Shown: piece by piece, positions 52,307 to 60,900 of the stretch
Position numbering within the stretch: the stretch's first letter is position 1
Layout: every line of letters starts with the position of its first letter
Assembly (NCBI RefSeq): GCF_040717455.1
Contig: NZ_JBFEFH010000033.1
Span: 1-64,000 of the forward strand
Length of the DNA: 64,000 bases
From: Tautonia sp040717455
GTDB lineage: Bacteria; Planctomycetota; Planctomycetia; Isosphaerales; Isosphaeraceae
Reading direction: 5' to 3'
Position numbers and translations under genes: made by a program
Notes under the pieces: model-generated
What the model saw: only the letters and a program-made list of their open reading frames with translations
Told to the model about the DNA's origin: nothing
Database searches by the model: none

Positions 52307-53974
52307 ATGACTCATCGGGCTCGATCGGCCTCGCTCGGGGCAATCTTCCTCGTCGCTTCGCTGACGACGTTCGGTTCGGCAGCGACCGAGGATGAGCCAC
52401 TTTACGATGTGCTGATTCTCAACGGCCGGATCGTCGACGGGACCGGGAACGCCTGGTTCTACGGGGACGTGGGGCTGAGAGGGGACCGGATCGCCCGGAT
52501 CACCCCGGCGGGATTGCTCGACGGCGCGGAGGCGGGCGAGCGGATCGACGCGACCGGGATGGTCGTCGCGCCGGGGTTCATTGATATTCAGAGCCACTCG
52601 CGCGGGGCCTTGCTCACCGGAGACGGCCGGGTGATCGGCAAGGTGACGCAGGGGGTGACGACCGAGATCATGGGGGAAGGGACCTCGAACGCGCCCAGCA
52701 GGGAGCCGGAGGAATTCGACGTGCCGGGCGGCTTCGATCGCTGGCTGGAGGCGATGCAGGAGCACGGCGGGTCGGTGAACTTCGGGTCGTTCGTGGGTTC
52801 GGGGACGGTCCGGAGCTACGTCAAGGGGATGACGCAGGGGCCGCCGACGGCGGAGGAGCTGGATCGGATGCGCGTCCTGGTCCGGGACGCGATGGAAGGA
52901 GGGGCGTTCGGCCTGGCGTCGGCCTTGATTTATCCACCGGATAGCTTCGTCGGGACCGAAGATCTGATCGAGCTGGCGAAGGCGATGGCCCCCTATGGAG
53001 GGGTTTACATCACGCACCTCCGATCGGAAGCGGACCAGCTCCTCGAAGCGATGGACGAGGCCATCCGGATCGGCCGCGAGGGAGGGGTGCCGGTCGAGAT
53101 CTATCACCTCAAGGCCGCCGGCACGCGGAACTGGCCGAAGGCGATCCGGGGGATCGAGCGGATCAACGCCGCCCGGGAGGCCGGGCAGGATGTGAGTGCC
53201 GACATGTACCCCTATACGGCCGGGGGGACGGGTTTGACCGCGGCCTTGCCGCCCTGGGCGTCGGCGGATGGGAAGCTGTACGAGAACCTCGCCGATCCCG
53301 TCATGCGTGCGAAGATCAAGGAAGAGATTTTAAATCCGACCTCGGAGTGGGAGAACCTCGCCGAGCTGTCGGGGCCGGAGAACGTGATCGTGCTCGGCCT
53401 GACGAAGCCGGAGACGAAGGCGTACGCCGGGAAGCGGCTCTCGGAGATTGCCGAGGCCCAGGGGAAGGACTGGATCGACGCGGCGATCGACCTGCTCATC
53501 CTCGAAGGCCAGCGGATCAGCACCATTTACATCATGATGAGCGAGGAGAACGTCGCGCTCCAGATGCAACAGCCCTGGATGAAGTTCGGCACCGACGCGG
53601 GCGGGCACGACCCGGAGGAGGCGACCGGCCTGGTGCATCCCCGGTCGTACGGGACCTATCCGCGCATCCTGGGCAAGTATGTGAGGGAGGAAGGGGTCAT
53701 CACGCTGGAGGAGGCGATCCGCAAGATGACCTCGGCGGTGGCCGATCGCCTGTCGATCCGCGATCGCGGTTTGCTCCGCGAGGGATCATATGCCGATGTA
53801 GTGATCTTCGACCCGGAGACGATCATCGACCGCGCGACGTATGAGGAACCGCACCAAGTCTCGGTCGGCATCCGCGACGTGTTCGTCAACGGCCGGGCCG
53901 TGGTGCGGGACGGGGTCCACACCGGGGCGAAGCCCGGCCGGATCGTCCGGGGGCCGGGCTACCGGGGGGAGTGA
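52307..53974 (+). CDS. D-aminoacylase-like amidohydrolase, exported, altered metal motif
   Basis: The 555-residue protein has a signal peptide (about 5-26, ASLGAIFLVASLTTFGSAA). The amidohydrolase body has VLILNGRIVDGTGN, GFIDIQSHS and QGVTTEIMGEGTSN, then YITHLRSE, VPVEIYHLKAAG, FGTDAGGHDPE near 430 and the C-terminal RDRGLLREGSYADVVIFDP. Normal D-aminoacylases read HxH where this has Q95-S-H97, and NCG where it has GEG. This places it in a subgroup with a modified metal site, and the reaction cannot be assumed. Substrates could be N-acyl-D-amino acids or a peptidoglycan fragment. ATG 52307 is preceded by GGGGGAG. It overlaps hisG tail to tail by 16 nt. Confidence 0.88.
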   Translation: MTHRARSASLGAIFLVASLTTFGSAATEDEPLYDVLILNGRIVDGTGNAWFYGDVGLRGDRIARITPAGLLDGAEAGERIDATGMVVAPGFIDIQSHSRGALLTGDGRVIGKVTQGVTTEIMGEGTSNAPSREPEEFDVPGGFDRWLEAMQEHGGSVNFGSFVGSGTVRSYVKGMTQGPPTAEELDRMRVLVRDAMEGGAFGLASALIYPPDSFVGTEDLIELAKAMAPYGGVYITHLRSEADQLLEAMDEAIRIGREGGVPVEIYHLKAAGTRNWPKAIRGIERINAAREAGQDVSADMYPYTAGGTGLTAALPPWASADGKLYENLADPVMRAKIKEEILNPTSEWENLAELSGPENVIVLGLTKPETKAYAGKRLSEIAEAQGKDWIDAAIDLLILEGQRISTIYIMMSEENVALQMQQPWMKFGTDAGGHDPEEATGLVHPRSYGTYPRILGKYVREEGVITLEEAIRKMTSAVADRLSIRDRGLLREGSYADVVIFDPETIIDRATYEEPHQVSVGIRDVFVNGRAVVRDGVHTGAKPGRIVRGPGYRGE

Positions 53975-55008
53975 GCGGCGAGCTGCTCCCGGAGCCGGTC
54001 GAAGGTCGATGGCGGTCCTTCGGCATCGAAGAGGAACCGCGTGGGCATGCCGACCACGCGACGGGCGCCGAGGCGGATCAGCTCGCGTTGGAACGATGCG
54101 ATCCGCCCGGCGGGGGCGAGCGCCGTGACCCGCCAGCACGATCGGCCCCGCTCGTCCCAGGCTTCCCCCCGGACGACGTGCTGGGCCCCTTGCTGGGCGA
54201 GGAAGGCCGAGACGGCCGCGGCCTGGTGCCCCTCCTCGGGTCCGCCGACGACTTCGAGCAAAAGCCGACTTTCGGAGGCGCGGACCCCGTCGAGGCCGTC
54301 AAGCAGGAGGGCGAGGGGGCCGGTGTCTCCCTCGTCGATCAGGCGTTGCAGGCTCGGGCCGTGGCCGATCAGGCAGGAGGCCGAGTCGAGCACCTTGCCC
54401 CCCTCGATCTCCCGCAGGCGGTTGTCCTTCAGGGTCGTCCCCGAGCTGGTCAGGTCGACGATGATGTCGGAGATGCCCAGCGTCGGGTGCAGTTCGAGCG
54501 CGCCGTCGGAATGGATGATCTGATAATGATAGATGCCCCAGCGGCGGAAGTGGGCCTCGGTCAGGGTGCCGTACTTGGTCGAGACGCGGAAGGCCTTGCC
54601 GGAGTCCTTGAACTCGGTGGTCAGGTCGACCAGGTCGAGCATGTGCGTCACGTCGATCCAGCTCTCGGGGACGGCGACGACCAGGCGGCAGCCGCCGTAT
54701 CCGAGGTCGGCCTCGACGACGACGGCGTCGGTCGCCTCGTCCTGGTGCTCGGCGAAGACGTCCATGCCGGTGACGCCCAGGTGGCAGCGGCCTTCCTGGA
54801 CCTGCACGACGATGTCGGTCGGCCTCATGAAGACGACATGGAAGCGCGGGTGGCCGCCGATGGTGGCTTCATACTGGCGATCGCTCGCGCGCCGGACCTT
54901 GTAGCCGGCGGCCTTGAGGAGGTCGACGGCCCCTTCGTACAGGTGCCCCTTCGACGGCAGGGCGATGCGGATGGGGTCGATGGCGGGGGTTCCGTTCTCC
55001 GGGCTCAT
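53959..55008 (-). CDS. hisG: ATP phosphoribosyltransferase, long form (HisG)
   Basis: The 349-residue protein catalyses the first step of histidine synthesis (ATP + PRPP). The catalytic part (about 12-225) has RIALPSKGHL, GVTGMDVFAE and the PRPP loop VDLTSSGTTLKDNRLRE (about 184-200). From about 230 to 335 it continues as an ACT-like regulatory domain: RASESRLLLEVV and ELIRLGARRVVGMPTRFLFD align with the end of E. coli HisG (ARESKYIMM... and KLKALGASSILVLP...). Long HisG normally works and is histidine-inhibited without HisZ, yet a hisZ gene overlaps upstream (ATGA). It is last in hisS-hisZ-hisG. Confidence 0.93.
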   Translation of the reverse strand: MSPENGTPAIDPIRIALPSKGHLYEGAVDLLKAAGYKVRRASDRQYEATIGGHPRFHVVFMRPTDIVVQVQEGRCHLGVTGMDVFAEHQDEATDAVVVEADLGYGGCRLVVAVPESWIDVTHMLDLVDLTTEFKDSGKAFRVSTKYGTLTEAHFRRWGIYHYQIIHSDGALELHPTLGISDIIVDLTSSGTTLKDNRLREIEGGKVLDSASCLIGHGPSLQRLIDEGDTGPLALLLDGLDGVRASESRLLLEVVGGPEEGHQAAAVSAFLAQQGAQHVVRGEAWDERGRSCWRVTALAPAGRIASFQRELIRLGARRVVGMPTRFLFDAEGPPSTFDRLREQLAAHSPR

Positions 55009-56252
55009 CGGGGGCGAGTCTCCAGCGCGTGATAGAGCCGCTCGACGCCGAAGGCGAACCCGACGCCGTGGGGGTCGCGGTCGCTCCCGAGCACGCGGGC
55101 GAGGCCGTCGTATCGGCCGCCGTGGCAGACGCCGAGGGGGCCGGAGGGGGTCGAGATCGAGAGGTCGAAGATCATTTGCGAGTAGAAGCCGATGCCGTGG
55201 CCGAACCCCAGGTCCAGCTCGACCTGTTCGGGGGGGATGCCGCGGGCCTCGAGGACCTCGAGCATGGCGTAGAAGCTGCGGATCGTTCCGGGGGCGAGCG
55301 CGGCAAACCCCTGCTCAAGCCCCTGGAGCACCTCGACGGCCGGCCCTCGCAGGTCGGCCAGGGCGTGGACGCGGTCGCGGACCCGTTCGAGCGTCGCGCC
55401 GAGGGAATGGCCGAGCGCCCACTTCTTGCGCAGGCGGTTGACGATCTCGTGCCCGGTGCGGCGGCCGGTCACCCGGGGGACGAGGTGGCGGAAGAGGCGG
55501 TCGACGCCGGGGTCGTCGGCCCGGCCGATGGCGGGCAAGACCGATTCGGCCTCCTGCTCGGCGTCCCCCTGGAGCCAGCCGGAGAGGCGTTCGAGGGCCG
55601 ATTCCAGGGCCCGGACGTTCCGCCCCTCGGCGGCGGCGTCGCTCAGGTGCTCGACGAGCGAGGCGACGGCGGCGGTGGGGAGCCCGCAGCGTTCCAGGAC
55701 CTCGACGATCAGCCCCGTGTGGCCGACCCGGACGGTCACGCCGTCCAGGCCAACGGCCTTCGCGGCCTCGATCGCCAACGCGATGACCTCGGCGTCTGCC
55801 TCCGGGCCGGGGACGCCGAGCAATTCGACGCCGGCCTGGGTGAATTCGCGGTAGCGGGTCGGACCAGGCTCGCGCTCGAACCGGAAGACCGGGCCGGAGG
55901 AGCAGACGCGCCAGGGGACCGGGGCGGGCTCGGGGGCGTCGATGTACGCCCGGACGACGCTCGCGGTCAGCTCGGGGCGGAGGCAGAGGCGGCCGGGCCC
56001 GTCGGCCAGCTCGAACAGCTTCGAGACGATCGACGCGCCGCTCTTGCGCTCGTGCAGCTCGGTGACTTCGAGGATCGGGGTGCGGATCGCCTCGAAGCCG
56101 GCGGCGGCGAAGTGATCCATCAGGGTCCGTTCGAGCCGGGCGATGGCGGCGAAGTCGGTCGGCATCCAATCCCGGGTGCCGCGGACCTGGGCGATCGGGG
56201 CCTCGCGGTGATTGGCCGGGTCAGGGAGAGTCGCGGAGGGTTCGGCGGTCAT
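55005..56252 (-). CDS. hisZ: ATP phosphoribosyltransferase regulatory subunit (HisZ), HisS paralogue
   Basis: The 415-residue protein has the class-II synthetase-like core of HisZ: QVRGTRDWMPTDFAAI at the start, LCLRPELTASVVRAYID, FRFEREPGPTRYREFTQAGVE (motif-2 like), FGHGIGFYSQMIFD and CHGGRYDGLARVLG. It lacks the C-terminal anticodon-binding domain of HisRS, and the length fits HisZ (about 390-420). HisZ activates short HisG proteins, but the HisG here is the long form. Its frame overlaps hisG by 4 nt and starts 69 nt after hisS. Confidence 0.87.
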   Translation of the reverse strand: MTAEPSATLPDPANHREAPIAQVRGTRDWMPTDFAAIARLERTLMDHFAAAGFEAIRTPILEVTELHERKSGASIVSKLFELADGPGRLCLRPELTASVVRAYIDAPEPAPVPWRVCSSGPVFRFEREPGPTRYREFTQAGVELLGVPGPEADAEVIALAIEAAKAVGLDGVTVRVGHTGLIVEVLERCGLPTAAVASLVEHLSDAAAEGRNVRALESALERLSGWLQGDAEQEAESVLPAIGRADDPGVDRLFRHLVPRVTGRRTGHEIVNRLRKKWALGHSLGATLERVRDRVHALADLRGPAVEVLQGLEQGFAALAPGTIRSFYAMLEVLEARGIPPEQVELDLGFGHGIGFYSQMIFDLSISTPSGPLGVCHGGRYDGLARVLGSDRDPHGVGFAFGVERLYHALETRPR

Positions 56253-56321
56253 GACGGGTCCGGGTGTCCGGGATCGATCGAGCGTGCGACGTTTGCCGGG
56301 GGAATCACGGGCAACGACGGC

Positions 56322-57719
56322 TCAACTGTTGGTCCTGGGTGGGTTGGAAGGGCGGGTGGTTTCCTGCTGCTCGAGGATGCCCAGGGCGCTCCGGATCGAG
56401 TCTTCGAGCGTCGACCAGGCGAGCCCCTTGTCCTCATTCCGGGTGGCGAGGACGCGGAGATTGAACACTTCCTGCGCCTCCTCGTCGGGGCCGACGATGA
56501 CGGCGAGCGTGTGCCCCCGGGTCGAGCCGTAGCCCATCTGCTTGCCGATCGAGATGGGTTCGGGATAGACCTCGGCCCCGATCCCGGCGGCGCGGAGCCG
56601 GGCGGCGAGGCGGACCGGGGTGCTCGGGCTGACCCCCGGGAACTGGGCGACGAGCACCGGGACCGTCGTGGCCGACGAGGGGAGGAGTTTGGCCTCTTCC
56701 ATCAGGGCGATCAGGCGATCGAGGCCGATCGAGGCCCCGACGCCGGGCAACCGCCGCTTGATGTAGAGGCTCGCCAGGTCGTCGTAACGGCCGCCGGAAC
56801 TGATCGAGCCGAAGCGTTCCCAGCCATCCACCGTCGTCTCGAAGACGATCCCGGTGTAGTAATCGAGGCCGCGGGCGAGGCCGAGGTCGATCGTCAGGCG
56901 CTCCTGGGGGACCCCGGCCGCGTCGAGCAGGTCCAGCACGCCGCGGAGATTGGCGATGCCCTCGGCGGCGGTTTCGTGCCCGCCGAGTCGGCCCTCGGCC
57001 ATCGTCAGGACGGTTCCACCGGGGCCCTTGCCCTGCTCGACGAAGTCGAGGAGCGACCGGGCCTGATCGTCGGAGAGGGTTGCGCCGGTCGATTCGGCGG
57101 CGGTCAGCTCGGTCAGCACGCCGTCGCGGCCGACCTTGCCGAGCTTGTCGAGTGCCCGGAGCACGGCGCCTTTGCGGTCGATGACGCCGAACGAGTCGAG
57201 CAGGCCGTCGAGGATCTTGCGATTGTTCAGGCAGAGCGTGAACCCGTCGAGGCCGATGGCGGCCAGCGCGTCGTGGATGACCTGGGCAGTCTCGGCATCG
57301 GCGACGACGCTCTCGGTGCCGACGGTGTCGAAGTCGCACTGGGTGAACTCGCGGAATCGCCCCTTGGCGGGGCGCTCGCCGCGGAAGACCGAGCCGATCG
57401 CGTAGCGCTTGAACGGGGTGCCGAGTTGGTCGACGTGCCGGGCGACGAACCGGGCGAGGGGCACGGTCAGGTCGAACCGCAGGGCCAACTCGCCGGGGGT
57501 GCCGCCTTTGTTCGTGACCTCGAAGATCTGGCGGAGGACCTCGTCGGATCCGGCCCCCTTGCCGGTGAGGACCTCCATGCGCTCGATGTGAGGGGTCTCG
57601 ATCGGCACGAATCCGAAGGAGGCGAACGTCTTGCGCAGGGTCTCCAGCATCCGCTCGCGCGGGATCATGGCCGAAGGGGGAATGTCCCGCAACCCGCTGG
57701 CAACGCGGGGATCAATCAT
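56322..57719 (-). CDS. hisS: histidine-tRNA ligase (HisRS)
   Basis: The 465-residue class-II aminoacyl-tRNA synthetase has LRFDLTVPLARFVA, the motif-2 block GRFREFTQCDFDTVG, the histidine-specific LARGLDYYTGIVFE and GGRYDDLASLY (motif 3 region near GASIGLDRLIALM). A C-terminal anticodon-binding domain follows (about 345-440, PVLVAQFPG, AEVYPEPISIGKQMGYG). It charges tRNA-His in the cytoplasm. ATG 57719 starts the family N-terminus (IDPRVASGLRDIPP); upstream extension is not conserved in character. It heads a minus-strand operon with hisZ and hisG. Confidence 0.95.
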   Translation of the reverse strand: MIDPRVASGLRDIPPSAMIPRERMLETLRKTFASFGFVPIETPHIERMEVLTGKGAGSDEVLRQIFEVTNKGGTPGELALRFDLTVPLARFVARHVDQLGTPFKRYAIGSVFRGERPAKGRFREFTQCDFDTVGTESVVADAETAQVIHDALAAIGLDGFTLCLNNRKILDGLLDSFGVIDRKGAVLRALDKLGKVGRDGVLTELTAAESTGATLSDDQARSLLDFVEQGKGPGGTVLTMAEGRLGGHETAAEGIANLRGVLDLLDAAGVPQERLTIDLGLARGLDYYTGIVFETTVDGWERFGSISSGGRYDDLASLYIKRRLPGVGASIGLDRLIALMEEAKLLPSSATTVPVLVAQFPGVSPSTPVRLAARLRAAGIGAEVYPEPISIGKQMGYGSTRGHTLAVIVGPDEEAQEVFNLRVLATRNEDKGLAWSTLEDSIRSALGILEQQETTRPSNPPRTNS

Positions 57720-57831
57720 CGGTCGGGAGTCCTGAGGGGTTCGGAGATCGGCACTTCGGATGGCGAGCATTGTAGCAAGGAGCGCCCGAGATTCCCAACC
57801 GGCCTGAGAATCCGCCCGAGGACGAGAGCCA

Positions 57832-57864
57832 CGCCCCTCGCGTCGAGTCGAAACCCGAGGGGCG
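57832..57864 (-). terminator. hairpin between the sigma-factor gene and hisS
   Basis: CGCCCCTCG (57832-57840) and CGAGGGGCG (57856-57864) form a perfect 9-bp stem with a 15-nt loop. It lies 130 nt downstream of the sigma-factor stop and 110 nt upstream of hisS on the same strand, so it may separate the two transcripts. No T-run follows. The rest of the 57720-57996 gap shows nothing else. Confidence 0.4.
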
Positions 57865-57996
57865 CGAGGCGGAACAAATCGTCGAGGCGGCTCAGGACGC
57901 CCTGGTCTCGGACGCATCACGCCCGAGGGCCCGCCCGGGTTGACCGTGGGTGATCTGCTCCTCGCGCTGCGGCCCGAGCTGAGCCGGGCTGTCGTG

Positions 57997-60900
57997 TCAG
58001 CGATCGGGAGTTTCGAGCAGTTCGAGCAGTCGGTCGAGCTTGGATTCGAGGGTGGAGAGGCGGTGCTCGATCAGGGTCGGATCCGCGGGGGTCGGTTCCG
58101 GGGTGAGGGGGAGCCGGGGTTCTGAGGGAGTGTTGCCACTCATCGCTTGGCGGACATCATCGAGGGAAACGAAGGGGAGGATCTGGTCGAAGTCGAAGCG
58201 GCGGAGGGTCATCAGTTTGGACGGGTTCGGTGGATCTCGTCTCCACGATCGGGGACGTCGCTCGCCAAGGTGCAGGATCAGGGTATCTCCCTCAAGGCGA
58301 TAGATCCCGAGGGCATGCGTGGTTTCGCCATCGGAGATGGTGACCGAAGGCGGGTCGCTCGAAGGATCGAATCGGGCGATGGCCTCGTCCCTTTTGGCCC
58401 CGAATGGAGACGAAGCTCCCTCCTTGGTATGCGTCTGCTCGGCCCAGATCAATCGAAGCGGAATCGAGGGGTCGTCGGGATCGCTCACCAAGTCAGACTC
58501 GCCTTCGAGCCGGCGGATTTGGATCACCGTGTTGTCGGGCTCACCCTCGCCCTGATTGATCACCGTGGGTTTGAACAAGGTCGACGAGGTGGTGATCCAG
58601 GTGCCGAGCAGATCGTCGGCCTCGACGCGTTGGCCGGTGCCGTTGCGACTCGGAGTGTCGGAGCGAGGGACTTCCGCGTCCTCGGGCTCGGGCTCGGGCT
58701 CGGGCATGACGATGACGCGCCAGCCGTCGTTGCGGGCCTGCTGGGCCTTGGCGGAATCCCAGGCGAAGAGTTCAGGATCGATCGCGACGTTGGGTTTGAA
58801 GTCCTTGATGGAATAATGCTGCTTGTCCTTGCCGTTGGGGGCGAGGGTGTGGATGCTTCGGGGCCGGAGGGTCCGGGCGTCGAGGATCAGGACGGCCGCG
58901 GTGAAGGTGTTGCGGTCGGCGGCGAGCCTCGGGTAGATGGCGATGCGGCGGGTGCCTTCCTCGGCCGACGGCATCAGGTTGGCTCGGTAGCGGCGTTTGA
59001 AGTCCTCGGCGTCCGCACAGGACAGGAAGCGCAGCGCCGCGGGTGGGGTGGGGGTCGGCAAGAGCGCGTCGAGGAGCCTGGAGATGCCCGGGACCTGGGA
59101 GAGGAAGGTGCCTCCACCGAGTGCCTGTTTCTGGTCGTCCCCGGCCAGGGGGTAGACGGTGATCTGCCGGGCCGGCCCGTCGAACTCGACGACGTTGGCC
59201 TCGTTGACGAGGATGCGGCGGTCGAAGGCGGCAAGCGTGCTCGCCTCGCCGTTCGTCTTCTTGTCCCACTGGAAGAGGACGGAGTCCGGCCGCTTCAAGT
59301 AGGCGGTCGCGTCGTAGACCTTCCGTTCGCCGACACTCGTCATCTCGTCCACCAGTTCGAACGAGGCGAACAGCGTCTCGATGTCGCGGCTGGCCCCTTC
59401 CCAGCGGTCGAGCAGGTCGTCGAGCTCAGCGTCGACGGGATCCACGGAGGCGAGGGGGTCGTCCTGGGGCATGGCGTCGGGGCGATCGGGGAGACGCCGA
59501 TACGTCTCCACAATCGCTCCGGGTTGGGGGTCGAGGTTTGAGGGGACGGGGCTCCCGGGTCCGAGGAGTTTGAGGGTCAAGCGGTCCGCTTCGAGGGAAT
59601 AGGTGCCGCTCCAGGTCTGGCGGATGGCATCGCCGTCGGGGGTGGAGTCGTAAGCGTAGAGGTCGAGGCGTCGGGGGTCGGATGCCGGGTCGAACCACGC
59701 GAGATCGCCCCGGCTCGCGAGCGAAGGGCTGTCGGTCGAGGCGAAGCGGGCGCGCAGGACGATACCGTGGGCGGGCAGGTTCCTGGCCAGCCAGGGTTCG
59801 ACCTCGGCGAGTTCCAGGGTCAAGGGGAGGGGCGATGCCCCGGGCTCATCCGCCATCGAAATCCGCTCCCAGGTGCCAAGCAACTCCGGCCGATTTGGAG
59901 TCGGCTCGGCCCCAGCCGCCCCGCCGGCGGGAGGCTCGTCGGGGTCGTATCTCCGGTAAACCAGGGAGACGGTGGAGGAGTCGGGGGAACGCTCGAAGCC
60001 CGAGGGCCGGGTGTTCGAATCGAAGTCGGCCAGATGCAGGGTGAGGGTGTCGTCTTCGAGCCGGAGGATCCCCCGGGTGCGGAGGGGTGGGAGTTCACCC
60101 TCCGGGTCGTCGCTCGATTCGAGGAAGTCGATGCGAACGGGGTTGGCGGCCGGGGCGACGAACGCCCGGCTCTTCCTGATTGCGATCGGTTCGGTTCCCG
60201 ACTTCAGGTCTCGGGAGGCCCGGGACGTGACCGACAGTGACATTTCGTCGTTGTAGTAGGGCCGGACGACGGGGAACTCGTCGGCGCGGATCTCCATCGT
60301 GAGATCGACCTCCTCGAACCCGGTCAGCCCCTCCGAGGCGATGCATCGCCAAACGCCGAGCAGGGGGCTCTTGCTCGCATCGAGGAGGTCCGGGCTGGGA
60401 GGCGTGCGAGGATTCGGGTCGGCCGGGAGTCGATTCAGCTTGATCGATCGCTGGCCCGCGGAAACGTTGGACTCCATCGTGGTCGGCCTCGGGCCGCCCG
60501 GCTCTGCGAAGTAGAGCGTGAGCATCTCCGGATTGCGGAATTCGTAGATGCCGGCCCGATTGACGTTCTCAATCACCTCGACCCCGCGCTCATCAAAAGT
60601 CGGCGGCCTGTAGAAATTGCTTCCCCACATGCTGTCATTGCGATACGTCACGTCGATCTGCTTCGGGTCGCCCGCGGGGCGGAGTTCGTATTCGATTTCT
60701 CCCCAGTCGAGGCCGAGGGGGGTCATCCGGCCGTCCTTGATGTCGAGGACCATCCCGCGGGCGAATCGGAAGTCGCTGCCGTCGTCACCCGGATTGAGGG
60801 GGAAGACGTTCGCAACGACCCAACGGCCCTGGAGGGGGTCTTCCGTTGACGCTGGGGGCGAGACGACCCCGGCCACCTCGGCGTCTTCCGCTGGGGTCGT

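Noticed and set aside
55029..57953. A 974-codon plus-strand frame
   Set aside because: It is antisense to hisS and hisZ, whose synthetase motifs are unambiguous.
58675..58710. Tandem CTCGGG repeats
   Set aside because: They encode a Pro-Glu run inside the giant sigma factor and are not an independent repeat.
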